A stretch of 64,000 nucleotides of DNA, from NCBI GenBank assembly GCA_947258695.1, contig CAMYJG010000002.1:1-64000 (forward strand), read 5' to 3'. Positions 37,252 to 46,202 of this stretch are shown here, one piece after another. Below the pieces are notes generated by a model. The model worked only from the letters and a program-made list of their open reading frames with translations. It did not search any database and was not told the DNA's origin. Source of the stretch: an uncultured Ectothiorhodospiraceae bacterium (GTDB lineage: Bacteria; Pseudomonadota; Gammaproteobacteria; UBA6429; Thiohalophilaceae). Each line of letters starts with the position of its first letter. Positions within the stretch are counted from its first letter, which is position 1. Made by a program: the position numbers and the translations under genes.

Positions 37252-37566
37252 ATGAGTGATTTAAGTAAAGTGAAAGAGATTAATGTTGTGGATGATCTTG
37301 CTTACGCAAACAAGCATCTTGTAAATGGATGGATTCTTATTGCAGTTAATAGTGTTTCCGGCAGTGATAAACCTGGCAGTAGTAGTGTATCAAATGAATA
37401 TGTTCTTGGCTGGCAGGACGCATTACCTGCAAAGCACGTAGCTAAAGAAAATGATGATACGGCGGCTTCAAAGTATGCGCCTCAATACGATGACTATGTT
37501 GCTGAGAAGAAATTGGCAAAACCTAAGTTAAAAAATAAACCTAAAACGATTACTATCATCGATTAA
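37252..37566 (+). CDS. Uncharacterised small protein
   Basis: 104 aa. Strong ribosome-binding site AAAGGAG nine bases upstream of the ATG. VNGWILIAVNSVSG and EYVLGWQDALPAKH suggest a small alpha/beta domain in the first 65 residues; the last 35 residues are Lys/Pro-rich and likely disordered. I do not recognise the family. It is flanked by a 129-bp gap with no clear feature and by a hairpin at 37590. Confidence 0.6.
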   Translation: MSDLSKVKEINVVDDLAYANKHLVNGWILIAVNSVSGSDKPGSSSVSNEYVLGWQDALPAKHVAKENDDTAASKYAPQYDDYVAEKKLAKPKLKNKPKTITIID

Positions 37567-37589
37567 CATGCATGTTGATGGTATGCCCC

Positions 37590-37621
37590 TTCACTTCTAA
37601 AGTATTTAAGCTAGAAGTGAA
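37590..37621. terminator. Ten-base-pair hairpin downstream of the 37252 gene
   Basis: TTCACTTCTA (37590-37599) pairs perfectly with TAGAAGTGAA (37612-37621) around a 12-nt loop. No T tract follows, so termination is uncertain. From here to 37912 the 445-bp intergenic region is AT-rich and shows nothing else I can support. Confidence 0.45.
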
Positions 37622-37912
37622 ATAATCCCTATTATCTTAAAGTTTAGAATGGCTGTTTTCGGTCATTAAGTTAGTCACATCGCTCACTTTTGAATACCTT
37701 AATTTTTAATTATTACCAGCGATAAGTATTGTTTTCCTAAGATACATAGTTTTATCTTTACTTATACGCATGCATTTGATTTTCAATTAGGTAAGTTTTA
37801 TAGCTATCTTTCACTGGACGAATGTATTAGTTAACAAATTTTTAACATTTGTCTTGTCATGATTTATAAAAAAAATCAATATTAATAAAAACTAATATTT
37901 TGCATATACAGC

Positions 37913-37939
37913 TAAAGAAATTAGTATTTGTCCCGATAA
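37913..37939 (+). promoter_or_regulatory. Putative sigma-28 (FliA) promoter of the rhodanese-chemoreceptor operon
   Basis: TAAA (37913-37916), 15-nt spacer, CCCGATAA (37932-37939). FliA consensus is TAAA-N15-GCCGATAA; only the first base of the -10 differs. Predicted start of transcription is near 37946. Confidence 0.75.
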
Positions 37940-37951
37940 TTAAATACAAGC

Positions 37952-37990
37952 TGTACATATATTCCCTATAATTTGTACATGTATTCCCTA
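37952..37990 (+). promoter_or_regulatory. 17-bp direct repeat flanking a perfect -10 box
   Basis: TGTACATATATTCCCTA (37952-37968) and TGTACATGTATTCCCTA (37974-37990) differ at one base and are spaced 22 bp apart (two helical turns). TATAAT at 37967-37972 lies across and between the repeats, so a second, sigma-70-type start could lie around 37979, with a weak -35. The repeats look like an operator. They also fall in the 5' leader of the sigma-28 transcript. Confidence 0.6.
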
Positions 37991-38011
37991 CAAAATCAGG
38001 AGTTAATTAAA

Positions 38012-38425
38012 ATGAAAGTTCTGTCTCGTGCTTTTTATATAACATTATTATTTTTTACCGCACTTGGGGTTTCGTATGCCAAAGAGTCACCAACAACCGT
38101 AGATGGTGCTAAAACTGTAAATGCTACAGAAGCAAAGGCACTGTTCGATAAAGGTGTGCTTTTTGTTGATGTTCGCAGTAATAAAGATTGGGCGGCAGGT
38201 CGAATTCCAGATGCTGTTCATATTGAATTAAAAAAAGTTTTTTCAGAAGCTACATTGGGTAAAGAAGTGAAGAAAGCCGATCCAGTTGTGTTTTATTGTA
38301 ATGGCGTTAGTTGTATGCGAAGTAGTAAAGCAAGCAAGAAAGCAGTAGGTTGGGGTTTTACAAATATTTATTATTACCGTTTAGGTTACCCTGATTGGAA
38401 AGCTGCGGGATACCCTACTGAATAA
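38012..38425 (+). CDS. Secreted single-domain rhodanese
   Basis: 137 aa from ATG 38012, which has AGGAG 9-13 nt upstream; a signal peptide (YITLLFFTALGVSYAKES) ends near residue 22. The rhodanese domain has FVDVRSNKDWAAGRIPDAVH and the active loop FYCNGVSCMRSSKAS, then NIYYYRLGYPDWKAAGYP. The first Cys is the likely sulfur carrier; the second Cys (CNGxxCxR) defines a subgroup. Role unknown; it might handle thiosulfate, persulfide or cyanide in the periplasm. A chemoreceptor gene starts 14 bp downstream, so they are probably co-transcribed. Confidence 0.85.
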   Translation: MKVLSRAFYITLLFFTALGVSYAKESPTTVDGAKTVNATEAKALFDKGVLFVDVRSNKDWAAGRIPDAVHIELKKVFSEATLGKEVKKADPVVFYCNGVSCMRSSKASKKAVGWGFTNIYYYRLGYPDWKAAGYPTE

Positions 38426-38439
38426 CAGAGTAAAATATT

Positions 38440-40302
38440 ATGACTTTAAGAGCAAAAATCACACTCGTCGCGATATCTGTTACTTTTATAGTTGCAGCAG
38501 CATTGATAATTACTGCAACTATATCTGAACAACAGGCGCAGGGAAGGTTTTCTAGTGCCACGATAGCAGGCAAGAAAGTGCTATGGGAAAAAATTGTCTC
38601 TAGTGAATTTGATGCAATGGCTGAAGGAGCAACGGGTATTACCCGTGACCGAGCTACGAGAAATGCTCTTAAAAACGGAGATTATGCAGCACTAAAAGAG
38701 AGTGCAAAAACGACCTTCAATTTATTGAGTGCATCAAAAGTTTTAACGCGGATGCAAATAGTAAACTTGAATAACCAGGTCGTTTTTTCATCACCAAATA
38801 GTGCTACATCTACTCAAAAAACTTTATATAAGGAGGCACTAAAACAAGGAAAGATAATTCGAGGTGTAGAGCGTGATGATGATGGTAAGTTAGTTGCAGA
38901 AATTGCATTCCCTTTGTTTATGCGAGGAAAAGTTATTGGTGCAGCAATTTACGCTAAATCACTGGATTCTTCGGTAGCAGATTTTAAGGACAGTGATAAA
39001 TCTGAGCTCTATATTATTGGTGAGAGTAATAAACTTGAATATGTTACTAATCAAGAAATATATAACTCTTTAAGTATTGAGCTTCCTGAACTTGGGGATT
39101 CAGCTGTTGAAATTCAAACAGTTGATGATAAGGCATATTCAGTCACCACATTACCGGTATTATCACTTGATCAGAAGCCGCTGGCTCATCTGGTTGTGCT
39201 AAATGATTATAGTGAAAGCTTTAATGCTCAATCGAATTTTAGAAATATTGCGTATTTAAGTGTTGTTTTAATTATAGTCGCTGCAACATTTGGACTCTTT
39301 TACTATATGCGGATAGTGCTTCAGCCACTCGATATGGCGGTTGATAATTTAGAACGAATTGCAACAGGCGATTTAACGGTGGATGTTGAAGTGAGTGGTA
39401 ATGATGAAATTGGAAAGCTAAAGATGGCAATGAGTACTACCATCTCACAGTTACGTGACATGATAAATCAAATCACAGCTATTACGAGCACGCTTTCTAA
39501 TTCTGCATCATTAATGAATGATAATACCGAGAAAACCAATGAAAGTGTGGCCAGACAACAATCAGGCCTTGAACAAGTTGCTACGGCAATGAATGAAATG
39601 ACTTCAACGGTTCAGGAAGTATCAAACAATGCCACTCAAGCAGCGGACTCAGCAAACAACGCCGATAAAGAATCTCAAACAGGTAATATAGTAGTCCGTG
39701 AGACGGTTACCTCAATCAATGACCTGGCTGTTGACTTAGAAAATGCGACAACAGTTATTAATACATTAAAAGATGATACAGAAAGCATTAGTGCCATCTT
39801 AGATGTAATTCGAGGTATAGCAGAGCAAACTAACTTACTTGCATTGAATGCGGCAATTGAAGCAGCCCGAGCCGGAGAGCAAGGTCGAGGTTTTGCTGTT
39901 GTTGCAGATGAAGTGCGCACATTGGCAAGCCGTACACAGGAATCAACTGAAGAAATCAACAACATGATTGGCCGATTACAACAGGGAGCCGGTAAGGCAG
40001 TTGAAGTAATGGGAGAAAGTTATGAAAGAGCACAAAGCACAGTTGACCAAGCTGCAAAAGCCGGGAGCTCTCTTGATGGAATAACAAGTGCGGTTGCTAA
40101 TATTAGCGATATGAATTTACAAATAGCGCACGCAGCTAAAGAGCAAAGTGCTGTTGCTGAAGAAATCAACAAAAATATTATTGAAATAAATAGCATTGCC
40201 GAAGAAACGACAGCAGGTTCACAACATATTGCACAAACGAGCTCAGAATTAAATGGGTTGGCGAATGAATTAATTGATCTTGTTGGCCAATTTAAAGTTT
40301 AG
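38440..40302 (+). CDS. Methyl-accepting chemotaxis protein (Cache-type)
   Basis: 620 aa. Membrane helix 1 at about 6-28, a large periplasmic sensor (about 30-270) of Cache-like form with [20 protein letters not shown], helix 2 at about 270-295, HAMP (about 296-350), then the signalling domain with the hairpin tip [18 protein letters not shown] (about 460-478) and [16 protein letters not shown]. It ends LVGQFKV with no CheR-binding pentapeptide. Upstream genes and a sigma-28 promoter place it in the flagellar regulon. Ligand unknown; the linked rhodanese hints at a sulfur compound (inference). Confidence 0.93.
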   Translation: MTLRAKITLVAISVTFIVAAALIITATISEQQAQGRFSSATIAGKKVLWEKIVSSEFDAMAEGATGITRDRATRNALKNGDYAALKESAKTTFNLLSASKVLTRMQIVNLNNQVVFSSPNSATSTQKTLYKEALKQGKIIRGVERDDDGKLVAEIAFPLFMRGKVIGAAIYAKSLDSSVADFKDSDKSELYIIGESNKLEYVTNQEIYNSLSIELPELGDSAVEIQTVDDKAYSVTTLPVLSLDQKPLAHLVVLNDYSESFNAQSNFRNIAYLSVVLIIVAATFGLFYYMRIVLQPLDMAVDNLERIATGDLTVDVEVSGNDEIGKLKMAMSTTISQLRDMINQITAITSTLSNSASLMNDNTEKTNESVARQQSGLEQVATAMNEMTSTVQEVSNNATQAADSANNADKESQTGNIVVRETVTSINDLAVDLENATTVINTLKDDTESISAILDVIRGIAEQTNLLALNAAIEAARAGEQGRGFAVVADEVRTLASRTQESTEEINNMIGRLQQGAGKAVEVMGESYERAQSTVDQAAKAGSSLDGITSAVANISDMNLQIAHAAKEQSAVAEEINKNIIEINSIAEETTAGSQHIAQTSSELNGLANELIDLVGQFKV

Positions 40303-40316
40303 TTACATAAACTAAT

Positions 40317-43300
40317 TTAACTAAGTTGTCCAAATAAGTCTTTTAAAGCTTTCATTCTAAATTCTATATCGGCTAATGGTTTTATTAATCTTAGCTTATC
40401 ATTACCATCTAGCTTATAAGTGTTAGGTTGGCTTTGAATGAGCTGGATGATTTTCATCGGATCAATATCAGGTTGTTCTATAAAGACAATGCGTCCACCT
40501 TCCTGGCCGTAGTCGATTTTCTTAATACCGAGCTTCGTGGCTTTTAATTTAAGCTCGGTTACTTGCACCAGTGTTTTAAGCGCATCGGGTAATAAACCAA
40601 AGCGGTCAATCATCTCTACCTGGAGTTCTTTTAGCTCATTTGTGTCGATTGCACTGGCGATACGTTTATACATAATCAAGCGTTCATGTACATCGGGTAT
40701 ATAGTCATTAGGAATTAACGCCGGGACATGTAAATCAACTTCAGCACCGTGATGCAGTGGTTTATCAAGCTCAGGTGTTTTACCTTGTTTTAATGCGGTT
40801 ACAGCTCGCTCGAGTAATTCGGTGTACATGGTGAAACCGATTTCAACCATTTGCCCACTTTGGTCATCACCTAACAACTCTCCTGCGCCGCGTATTTCGA
40901 GATCATGTGTTGCCAGGGTGAAACCGGTGCCGAGTGATTCAATGGACTCGATGGCTTCTAAACGTTTTTTTGCATCAGAGGTTAACGTTTTGCGTTTTGG
41001 AATAATTAAATAGGCATAGGCACGGTGATGAGAACGCCCAACACGACCACGAAGCTGATAGAGCTGGGCTAAACCAAAGCGATCGGCTTTATTTAAAATA
41101 ATGGTATTTGCGCTTGGAATGTCGATACCGGTTTCAATAATCGTAGTACAGACTAATATATTAAAACGTTGGTGGTAAAAGTCTGACATCACGCGTTCGA
41201 GTTCACGTTCACGCATTTGGCCATGGGCAAACTGGACGTTGGCTTCCGGTATCAACTCAGCAAGTTTATGAGTTTGCTTTTCAATCGTCGCCACATCGTT
41301 ATGTAAAAAGTAAACCTGTCCACCACGTTTTATTTCACGCAAACAGGCTTCCTTGATGGTTTCATCTTTCCATTCCGTAACAAATGTCTTAATCGCCAAA
41401 CGTTTCGCTGGTGGGCTGGCAATAATAGATAACTCACGTAAGCCCGACATCGCCATATTTAATGTTCTTGGAATAGGGGTGGCGGTTAGAGTTAAGATAT
41501 CAATTTCTGAACGTAATGATTTAAATTTTTCTTTTTGTCTAACACCAAAACGATGCTCTTCATCAATAATCACCAGGCCAAGGTTTTTGTATTTAACATC
41601 GGGCTGCAATAATTTATGAGTACCAATAACAATATCAACTTTACCGGCTTCAAGATCGTTTAACACTAGCGCTTGTTCTTTTTTGGTGCTAAAGCGTGAT
41701 AAGGATTCAACATTTACCGGCCAGTCTGCAAAACGATCGCGGAAATTTTCGGTATGTTGTTGGGTTAACAATGTGGTGGGTGACAAGACCGCCACTTGTT
41801 TGCCGGCTTGTACCGCGATAAAGGCAGCACGCATAGCAACTTCTGTTTTACCAAAGCCGACATCACCACAAACTAATTGATCCATCGGTTTCGGTGATCG
41901 CATATCACGAATGACATTATCGATGGCTAGTTGTTGATCCGGTGTTTCTTCAAACGGGAAGCCGGCTGTAAAGGCCTGGTACTGCATTTCGTCTATGTTG
42001 TAGGAATAGCCTGACTGCGCTTCACGACGTGCATAAATATCGAGTAACTCTGCAGCAACATCATGAACCTGTTCACGTGCTTTCTTTTTCGCTTTTTCCC
42101 ACTGACCACTACCTAAGCGGTGTAGTGGTGCATTTTCGGCAGCGGCACCGGTATAGCGACTGATAAGGTGTAGTGAATTAACCGGCACATAAAGTTTATC
42201 GTTATTGGCATATTCGAGGGTTAAAAACTCGGTATCAAGATCGCCTACTTTTAAGTTTTGTAACCCAAGGTATCGACCGACACCGTAGTCTTCATGTACC
42301 ACAGGTGCATTGATGGTGAGCTCGGCTAAGTTTTTTACTATGGTGTCGGTATCGCGTAATGATTTTTTACGACGGCGACGCTGTAAAACCTGTAATCCAA
42401 ATAATTGAGGTTCTGATATAACAGCGATAGCGGGATCACTGAGCAATAAACCATCATCAAGCGGGGCCACGGTTATGGCTAGTTGATGATCGCTATTAAT
42501 AAATTCATGCCAGTTTTTAACTTGCACCGGTTTAATATCATTGTCCCGTAACATTTCTGTCAGGGTTTCCCTGCGGCCGGTTGTTTCTGCGGCAAATAAC
42601 ACTTTGCCGTTAAAAGTATTTAAAAACTGTTTTAATGCTGCCGCGGCTTCACTGGCACGTATATCAAAGTTAAGTGAAGGCGGCGCCTGGGTGGCAAAGT
42701 TTATCGCCTGTGTGTCTTCGTGTTCATAGTGCTGTAATTCAACACGTGGGAATCGCTTAAACTGGGAGAATACTTCATTGACTGGAAGAAAAACTTCATC
42801 GGGTTTTAACAGGGGATGTTCTCGATCATGACGGTGTTGCTCATAGCGTTCATTAATCTCTGACCAGAACGTTTCTGTCTCACTATTAACATCATCCGCA
42901 GTGATTAATAAGGTTGAATCGGGCAGGTAATCAAACAGACTAATCGTTTCATCAAAGAACAGGGGTAAATAATATTCAATACCGGGTGAAGCTAAACCGT
43001 TGGTTACATCCCGATAGACATTGGCATTATTAGGATCACCTTCAAAACGGGCACGAAACGCTGTTCTGAATTGCGATATCGCATCCTTGTTTAAGGGAAA
43101 CTCACGTGCGGGTAGTAAATTAATTTTATCAACTTTTTCTATTGATAGTTGTGTCTCAGGGTTAAAGGTACGGATGCTTTCTATTTCATCATCAAATAAT
43201 TCAATTCGAAAGGGTTGTTTGCTACCCATGGGGAACAGGTCAAATAAACTTCCACGTACCGCAAACTCACCGTGTTCCATTACTGATGATACGCAATTAT

Positions 43301-43778
43301 AACCACTGTTTTCTAACCGCAGGCGCATTTCATCCAGATTAAATTGTTGTTCTAATGACAACGATAAACAAAAAGCATCAAGATAACTTTTTGGCGCTAT
43401 GCGATGCATTAAGGTTTGTATTGGGGCGATCAAAATGCCCTGTGTTAAGTCGGGCAGTTTCGCTAAGGTAGTTAAACGTTCTGAAATAATATCCTGGTGA
43501 GGGGAGAACCTGTCGTAAGGTAAGGTTTCCCAGTCAGGAAATTGCAATATTGAGATATCTTGTTCAGCCAGAAAAAATCGCAACGAGTATTCCAGGCGCT
43601 GGGCCGCCGCCATATCGGCGGTGATAACTAGAACCGGTCCGGTATGTTGCGCCGCAGTAGCGCTAAGTACCAGGCCATAACTGCTGCCATAAAGTCTTCC
43701 CCATTGACTACGGAAGCCTGCTTTTGTGGGTCGAACGGGATGGAAAGGGGAACTCAGCGGCGAATTGGAATGGCTCAT
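40317..43778 (-). CDS. mfd: Transcription-repair coupling factor Mfd
   Basis: 1153 aa, full length. UvrB-like N-terminal modules (about 10-330), RNA-polymerase-interaction domain (about 470-545: PVVHEDYGVGRYLGL), the RecG-like helicase with VCGDVGFGKTEVAMRA (Walker A), IIDEEHRFGVRQKEK (DEEH box) and LTATPIPRTLNMAMSGLR, the LYQLRGRVGRSHHRAYAYL motif, and the C-terminal regulatory domain. It removes stalled RNA polymerase and recruits UvrA. It converges on the chemoreceptor gene with 14 bp between stops. Confidence 0.97.
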   Translation of the reverse strand: MSHSNSPLSSPFHPVRPTKAGFRSQWGRLYGSSYGLVLSATAAQHTGPVLVITADMAAAQRLEYSLRFFLAEQDISILQFPDWETLPYDRFSPHQDIISERLTTLAKLPDLTQGILIAPIQTLMHRIAPKSYLDAFCLSLSLEQQFNLDEMRLRLENSGYNCVSSVMEHGEFAVRGSLFDLFPMGSKQPFRIELFDDEIESIRTFNPETQLSIEKVDKINLLPAREFPLNKDAISQFRTAFRARFEGDPNNANVYRDVTNGLASPGIEYYLPLFFDETISLFDYLPDSTLLITADDVNSETETFWSEINERYEQHRHDREHPLLKPDEVFLPVNEVFSQFKRFPRVELQHYEHEDTQAINFATQAPPSLNFDIRASEAAAALKQFLNTFNGKVLFAAETTGRRETLTEMLRDNDIKPVQVKNWHEFINSDHQLAITVAPLDDGLLLSDPAIAVISEPQLFGLQVLQRRRRKKSLRDTDTIVKNLAELTINAPVVHEDYGVGRYLGLQNLKVGDLDTEFLTLEYANNDKLYVPVNSLHLISRYTGAAAENAPLHRLGSGQWEKAKKKAREQVHDVAAELLDIYARREAQSGYSYNIDEMQYQAFTAGFPFEETPDQQLAIDNVIRDMRSPKPMDQLVCGDVGFGKTEVAMRAAFIAVQAGKQVAVLSPTTLLTQQHTENFRDRFADWPVNVESLSRFSTKKEQALVLNDLEAGKVDIVIGTHKLLQPDVKYKNLGLVIIDEEHRFGVRQKEKFKSLRSEIDILTLTATPIPRTLNMAMSGLRELSIIASPPAKRLAIKTFVTEWKDETIKEACLREIKRGGQVYFLHNDVATIEKQTHKLAELIPEANVQFAHGQMRERELERVMSDFYHQRFNILVCTTIIETGIDIPSANTIILNKADRFGLAQLYQLRGRVGRSHHRAYAYLIIPKRKTLTSDAKKRLEAIESIESLGTGFTLATHDLEIRGAGELLGDDQSGQMVEIGFTMYTELLERAVTALKQGKTPELDKPLHHGAEVDLHVPALIPNDYIPDVHERLIMYKRIASAIDTNELKELQVEMIDRFGLLPDALKTLVQVTELKLKATKLGIKKIDYGQEGGRIVFIEQPDIDPMKIIQLIQSQPNTYKLDGNDKLRLIKPLADIEFRMKALKDLFGQLS

Positions 43779-43871
43779 TTAGTTGCGTCGGTGCTAATAA
43801 TATAACAGCGCGTATTCTACTACAGAGAGAAGAAATACATAACCAGTTATGTACCTTAAAGTCCGAAATTT

Positions 43872-44013
43872 AACGCAAAGGGCAATGAGTCGCAAAGAGA
43901 GCTTTATATTACTTATTTTTCCTGGCCAAGCGGTATAAAAACTTTGATGCTGTTTAATTTAGCAAATTATAAAGTTGAAATAAGCTGCTTGGCCTGCTCC
44001 ACGTCAATGCGTT
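43872..44013. repeat. MITE-like element upstream of mfd
   Basis: The 269-bp gap 43779-44047 holds nested inverted repeats: AACGCA (43872-43877) / TGCGTT (44008-44013), GGCCAAGC (43924-43931) / GCTTGGCC (43987-43994), AACTTT (43940-43945) / AAAGTT (43971-43976), and a TGCT/AGCA tip. A separate hairpin CATAAC-CA-GTTATG is at about 43839-43852. Outer arms (CGCAAAGGG, CGCAAAGAG) resemble dispersed CGCAAAG repeats. No gene was recognised. Confidence 0.5.
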
Positions 44014-44047
44014 CTTAGCGATGATTCCTGAAAATTAAGAAAATAAC

Positions 44048-44551
44048 TTAACGTATTTCTTCAGTACTGAATTTTTTATCCATTATTTCTGGTTTTATAA
44101 TGGCATAACCTTGTTGTTGCCAATGGCCGATGTCGACCATGGCAGATGGAACGACTTTGACGAAACTTTGAAAGTCTTTTATTTCATAATCAAAATCCTG
44201 AGCAGCCAATCCACATATTCGAAACTCTACACCGAGTTGATGGTAATACTTCATACGTTCCACGGCTTCTTTATATTTTTCGTAATTTTTCTTAGCCAGG
44301 CTAACTATTTCAGTACCATGGATGACCACTTTTATATTCATAAATTCAGGCGCGTAGTCATAAGGGGATTCGGTAAGCGGGTTAATGTAAGAACGCACCC
44401 AATACAATGCAGAATTTATTTTCGCCGGCTCATCAAAATAAAATTCAAAGACAACCTTTGGTTCCTGGTATGGCGGGTTCACAACAGTTGCTTGTTCAGC
44501 ACGAACAACTGAGATATTTAGAAGCAATAAAAAAAGAATGAGTAGTCGCAT
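44048..44551 (-). CDS. Periplasmic DsrE-like protein
   Basis: 167 aa with signal peptide (MRLLILFLLLLNISVVRAEQ). The rest matches the DsrE/DsrF-like fold: KVVFEFYFDEP, MNIKVVIHGTEIVSLAKKNY, and LGVEFRICGLAAQDFDYEI, with a single conserved Cys (CGLAAQ). Cytoplasmic DsrE proteins transfer sulfur; exported forms like this are uncharacterised. Two further sulfur-type genes lie in the region (rhodanese at 38 kb). Confidence 0.72.
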   Translation of the reverse strand: MRLLILFLLLLNISVVRAEQATVVNPPYQEPKVVFEFYFDEPAKINSALYWVRSYINPLTESPYDYAPEFMNIKVVIHGTEIVSLAKKNYEKYKEAVERMKYYHQLGVEFRICGLAAQDFDYEIKDFQSFVKVVPSAMVDIGHWQQQGYAIIKPEIMDKKFSTEEIR

Positions 44552-44631
44552 AATTAGACTCCAATTCTATTAAATAGGAAATCTGTATATACATTATAGT
44601 TTAGTCGAAAAACTCGGCTTCTGAAGCGTGT

Positions 44632-44662
44632 AGAAATAAAAATGCCGAGAATAATCTCGGCA
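44632..44662 (-). terminator. Rho-independent terminator of the outer-membrane barrel gene
   Basis: TGCCGAGA (44643-44650)-ATAA-TCTCGGCA (44655-44662); read on the minus strand the stem is followed by TTTTTATTT. It lies 33 bp beyond the stop of the 44696-45436 gene. On the plus strand the tail (ATTTT) is weaker. Confidence 0.75.
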
Positions 44663-44695
44663 ATTTTAAAGGGTTATTAGCTTAATGAAGCCTAA

Positions 44696-45436
44696 TTAGA
44701 ATTTAAAAAATACGCCGGCAAAAACACCATCAAACTCGATATTTGAATTGATACCGTCAAAGCCAGAAAGTTTAATCGTTTGTGTACGAATACCTGCTTC
44801 AACGCCTAACATAAAGTCAGTTGTGTAAGTGATTTTTGCTGTGATGTCACTGATTTCAGAATCATCGACTTCAAGCATATTAGCTTCAACACCAATAGTT
44901 AGGTCAGCGGGTAAGGCTAATTCAGCTGCAACATAAAGCATAGGCACAAAGCCATCAAAAGTAACGGTATCGCTATTAACAGTTGCTTTACCATCAACGT
45001 GTTTTGCATTTATACCAACATCAAAGCTCACTACGTTATCGAGTACTTCATAGTAGAGAATGTAGTCGGTTTGATCTAATTGAAGGTTAGTTGTTACAGG
45101 GGTGGTAGCAGAATATAGTGTACCATCAAATGTGAAATCTGTTGTTACGTTCCCACTACCATTAGAAGTAAGGCCTGTTTTGATTACTTTGATGTTTGGA
45201 ATGAGAGGAACAGGATGTTCTAAAGAAAAGTAGGCATAGCCTTCATCATCGTCAGATAATCTAAGATCATTTTTTAAATCAGCACTAGTACCAGCACCAC
45301 CACTACCAGATACAGATACATTACCGCTTGGGTCATGACCCCATGAACCTGCACCAATCTTAACGCCTAAAATTGTATCGGCATTACTGCTTAAGGGTAA
45401 GAGTGCAACGAATGCTGCCAGAATAATTTTTTTCAT
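44696..45436 (-). CDS. TIGR04219-type outer-membrane beta-barrel protein
   Basis: 246 aa with signal peptide (MKKIILAAFVALLPLSSNAD). The mature N-terminus TILGVKIGAGSWGHDPSGNV is characteristic of this small barrel family; the protein has alternating hydrophobic strands and ends in a Phe (VFAGVFFKF), the outer-membrane assembly signal. Function unknown. An 11-bp inverted repeat overlaps its likely promoter (45499-45536) and a terminator follows it. Confidence 0.8.
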   Translation of the reverse strand: MKKIILAAFVALLPLSSNADTILGVKIGAGSWGHDPSGNVSVSGSGGAGTSADLKNDLRLSDDDEGYAYFSLEHPVPLIPNIKVIKTGLTSNGSGNVTTDFTFDGTLYSATTPVTTNLQLDQTDYILYYEVLDNVVSFDVGINAKHVDGKATVNSDTVTFDGFVPMLYVAAELALPADLTIGVEANMLEVDDSEISDITAKITYTTDFMLGVEAGIRTQTIKLSGFDGINSNIEFDGVFAGVFFKF

Positions 45437-45498
45437 ATGTCACCACAAATATTTAGGTTAATTGTTCTATTTAACTATCGTTCTTAACTCTCTGATTA

Positions 45499-45554
45499 AG
45501 ACGATAATATTTTTCATATACTAACTATTATCGTCTGCTGGGTTAAAAACTCAA
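45499..45554 (-). promoter_or_regulatory. Putative promoter with overlapping 11-bp inverted-repeat operator
   Basis: AGACGATAATA (45499-45509) and TATTATCGTCT (45526-45536) are a perfect inverted repeat with a 16-nt centre. On the minus strand TTGAGT (45554-45549) is a fair -35, and GATAAT (45532-45527), inside one arm, is a good -10 at 16-nt spacing. A protein bound to the repeat would cover the -10 and the start site. The downstream gene is the barrel protein, starting at 45436. Confidence 0.5.
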
Positions 45555-45626
45555 GCAAAAATGCGGTAGCTAAGAGGCTTAGGCAGTAAACTGTGAGCCA
45601 GTAGGCTGATTATTTTTCAGGTTTTA

Positions 45627-46142
45627 TTATTGACGTAATATTAGTGTGTCACCGCGCTGAGTAAACTCAATATTTTTTAGAAAAGTCATGCCGAGTAAAA
45701 TTTCGTCATTATTCATACGTGGATTAATGGATGCTCGAACATTTTGTAGTTTTATATTACCAATGCTAACGCTGTTTAAATTCGTCAGGTAGCCAATAAT
45801 AGTACCATTTGCTGTTTGGTAACGACGTTGTTGCCCATATTTTAATTTTAGCTTTTTAGCGATTTTTTCAGGTATTGAAATATCACTGGCGCCGGTATCA
45901 AGTAAAAACGTCACAGGCGTGTTATTTATTTTTCCGTCGCTGACGTAGTGACCATAGCGGTTACGTTTTAAAACTACCGATCGTTGTTGACCTGATTCGC
46001 TAATCTGGATTTGTTGATTGGGGTTATAATCTTTTTCCAGAACATTATTGAATAAAAAAAACACCATCACCATCAATGCAATCCACATCGCAATGATGAA
46101 TTTGTGGCCGAGCCGTTTGTGTTCTGAGCTTTCTGATGACAT
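45627..46142 (-). CDS. Membrane-anchored retropepsin-like aspartic protease
   Basis: 171 aa. One membrane helix at about 14-32 (FIIAMWIALMVMVFFLF) and a periplasmic retropepsin domain. The catalytic motif is FLLDTGASDISIPEKIA (Asp-Thr-Gly at about 80-82), followed by NGTIIGYLTNLNSVSIGNIK and DEILLGMTFLKNIEF. A homodimer is expected because only one DTG is present. Members of this TIGR02281-type clan family are of unknown substrate. Confidence 0.85.
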   Translation of the reverse strand: MSSESSEHKRLGHKFIIAMWIALMVMVFFLFNNVLEKDYNPNQQIQISESGQQRSVVLKRNRYGHYVSDGKINNTPVTFLLDTGASDISIPEKIAKKLKLKYGQQRRYQTANGTIIGYLTNLNSVSIGNIKLQNVRASINPRMNNDEILLGMTFLKNIEFTQRGDTLILRQ

Positions 46143-46202
46143 AGTAGTTGTGTCTTTTATGTAGCCTGCTTATTATGTACTGGCCTAATAATTTAAAATT
46201 AA

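Noticed and set aside
37621..37635. 15-mer AATAATCCCTATTAT shared with 61888-61902
   Set aside because: A low-complexity AT-rich string in two intergenic regions; one copy overlaps a putative -10 and there is no extended similarity, so chance is likely.
39820..39960. Near-identical DNA in the two chemoreceptor genes (39820-39960 and 52843-52985)
   Set aside because: It encodes the strongly conserved signalling tip of all chemoreceptors; similarity is explained by protein conservation, not by a mobile repeat.
44111..44512. 133-aa plus-strand open frame
   Set aside because: It is the antisense shadow of the exported DsrE-like gene, which has a signal peptide and family motifs.
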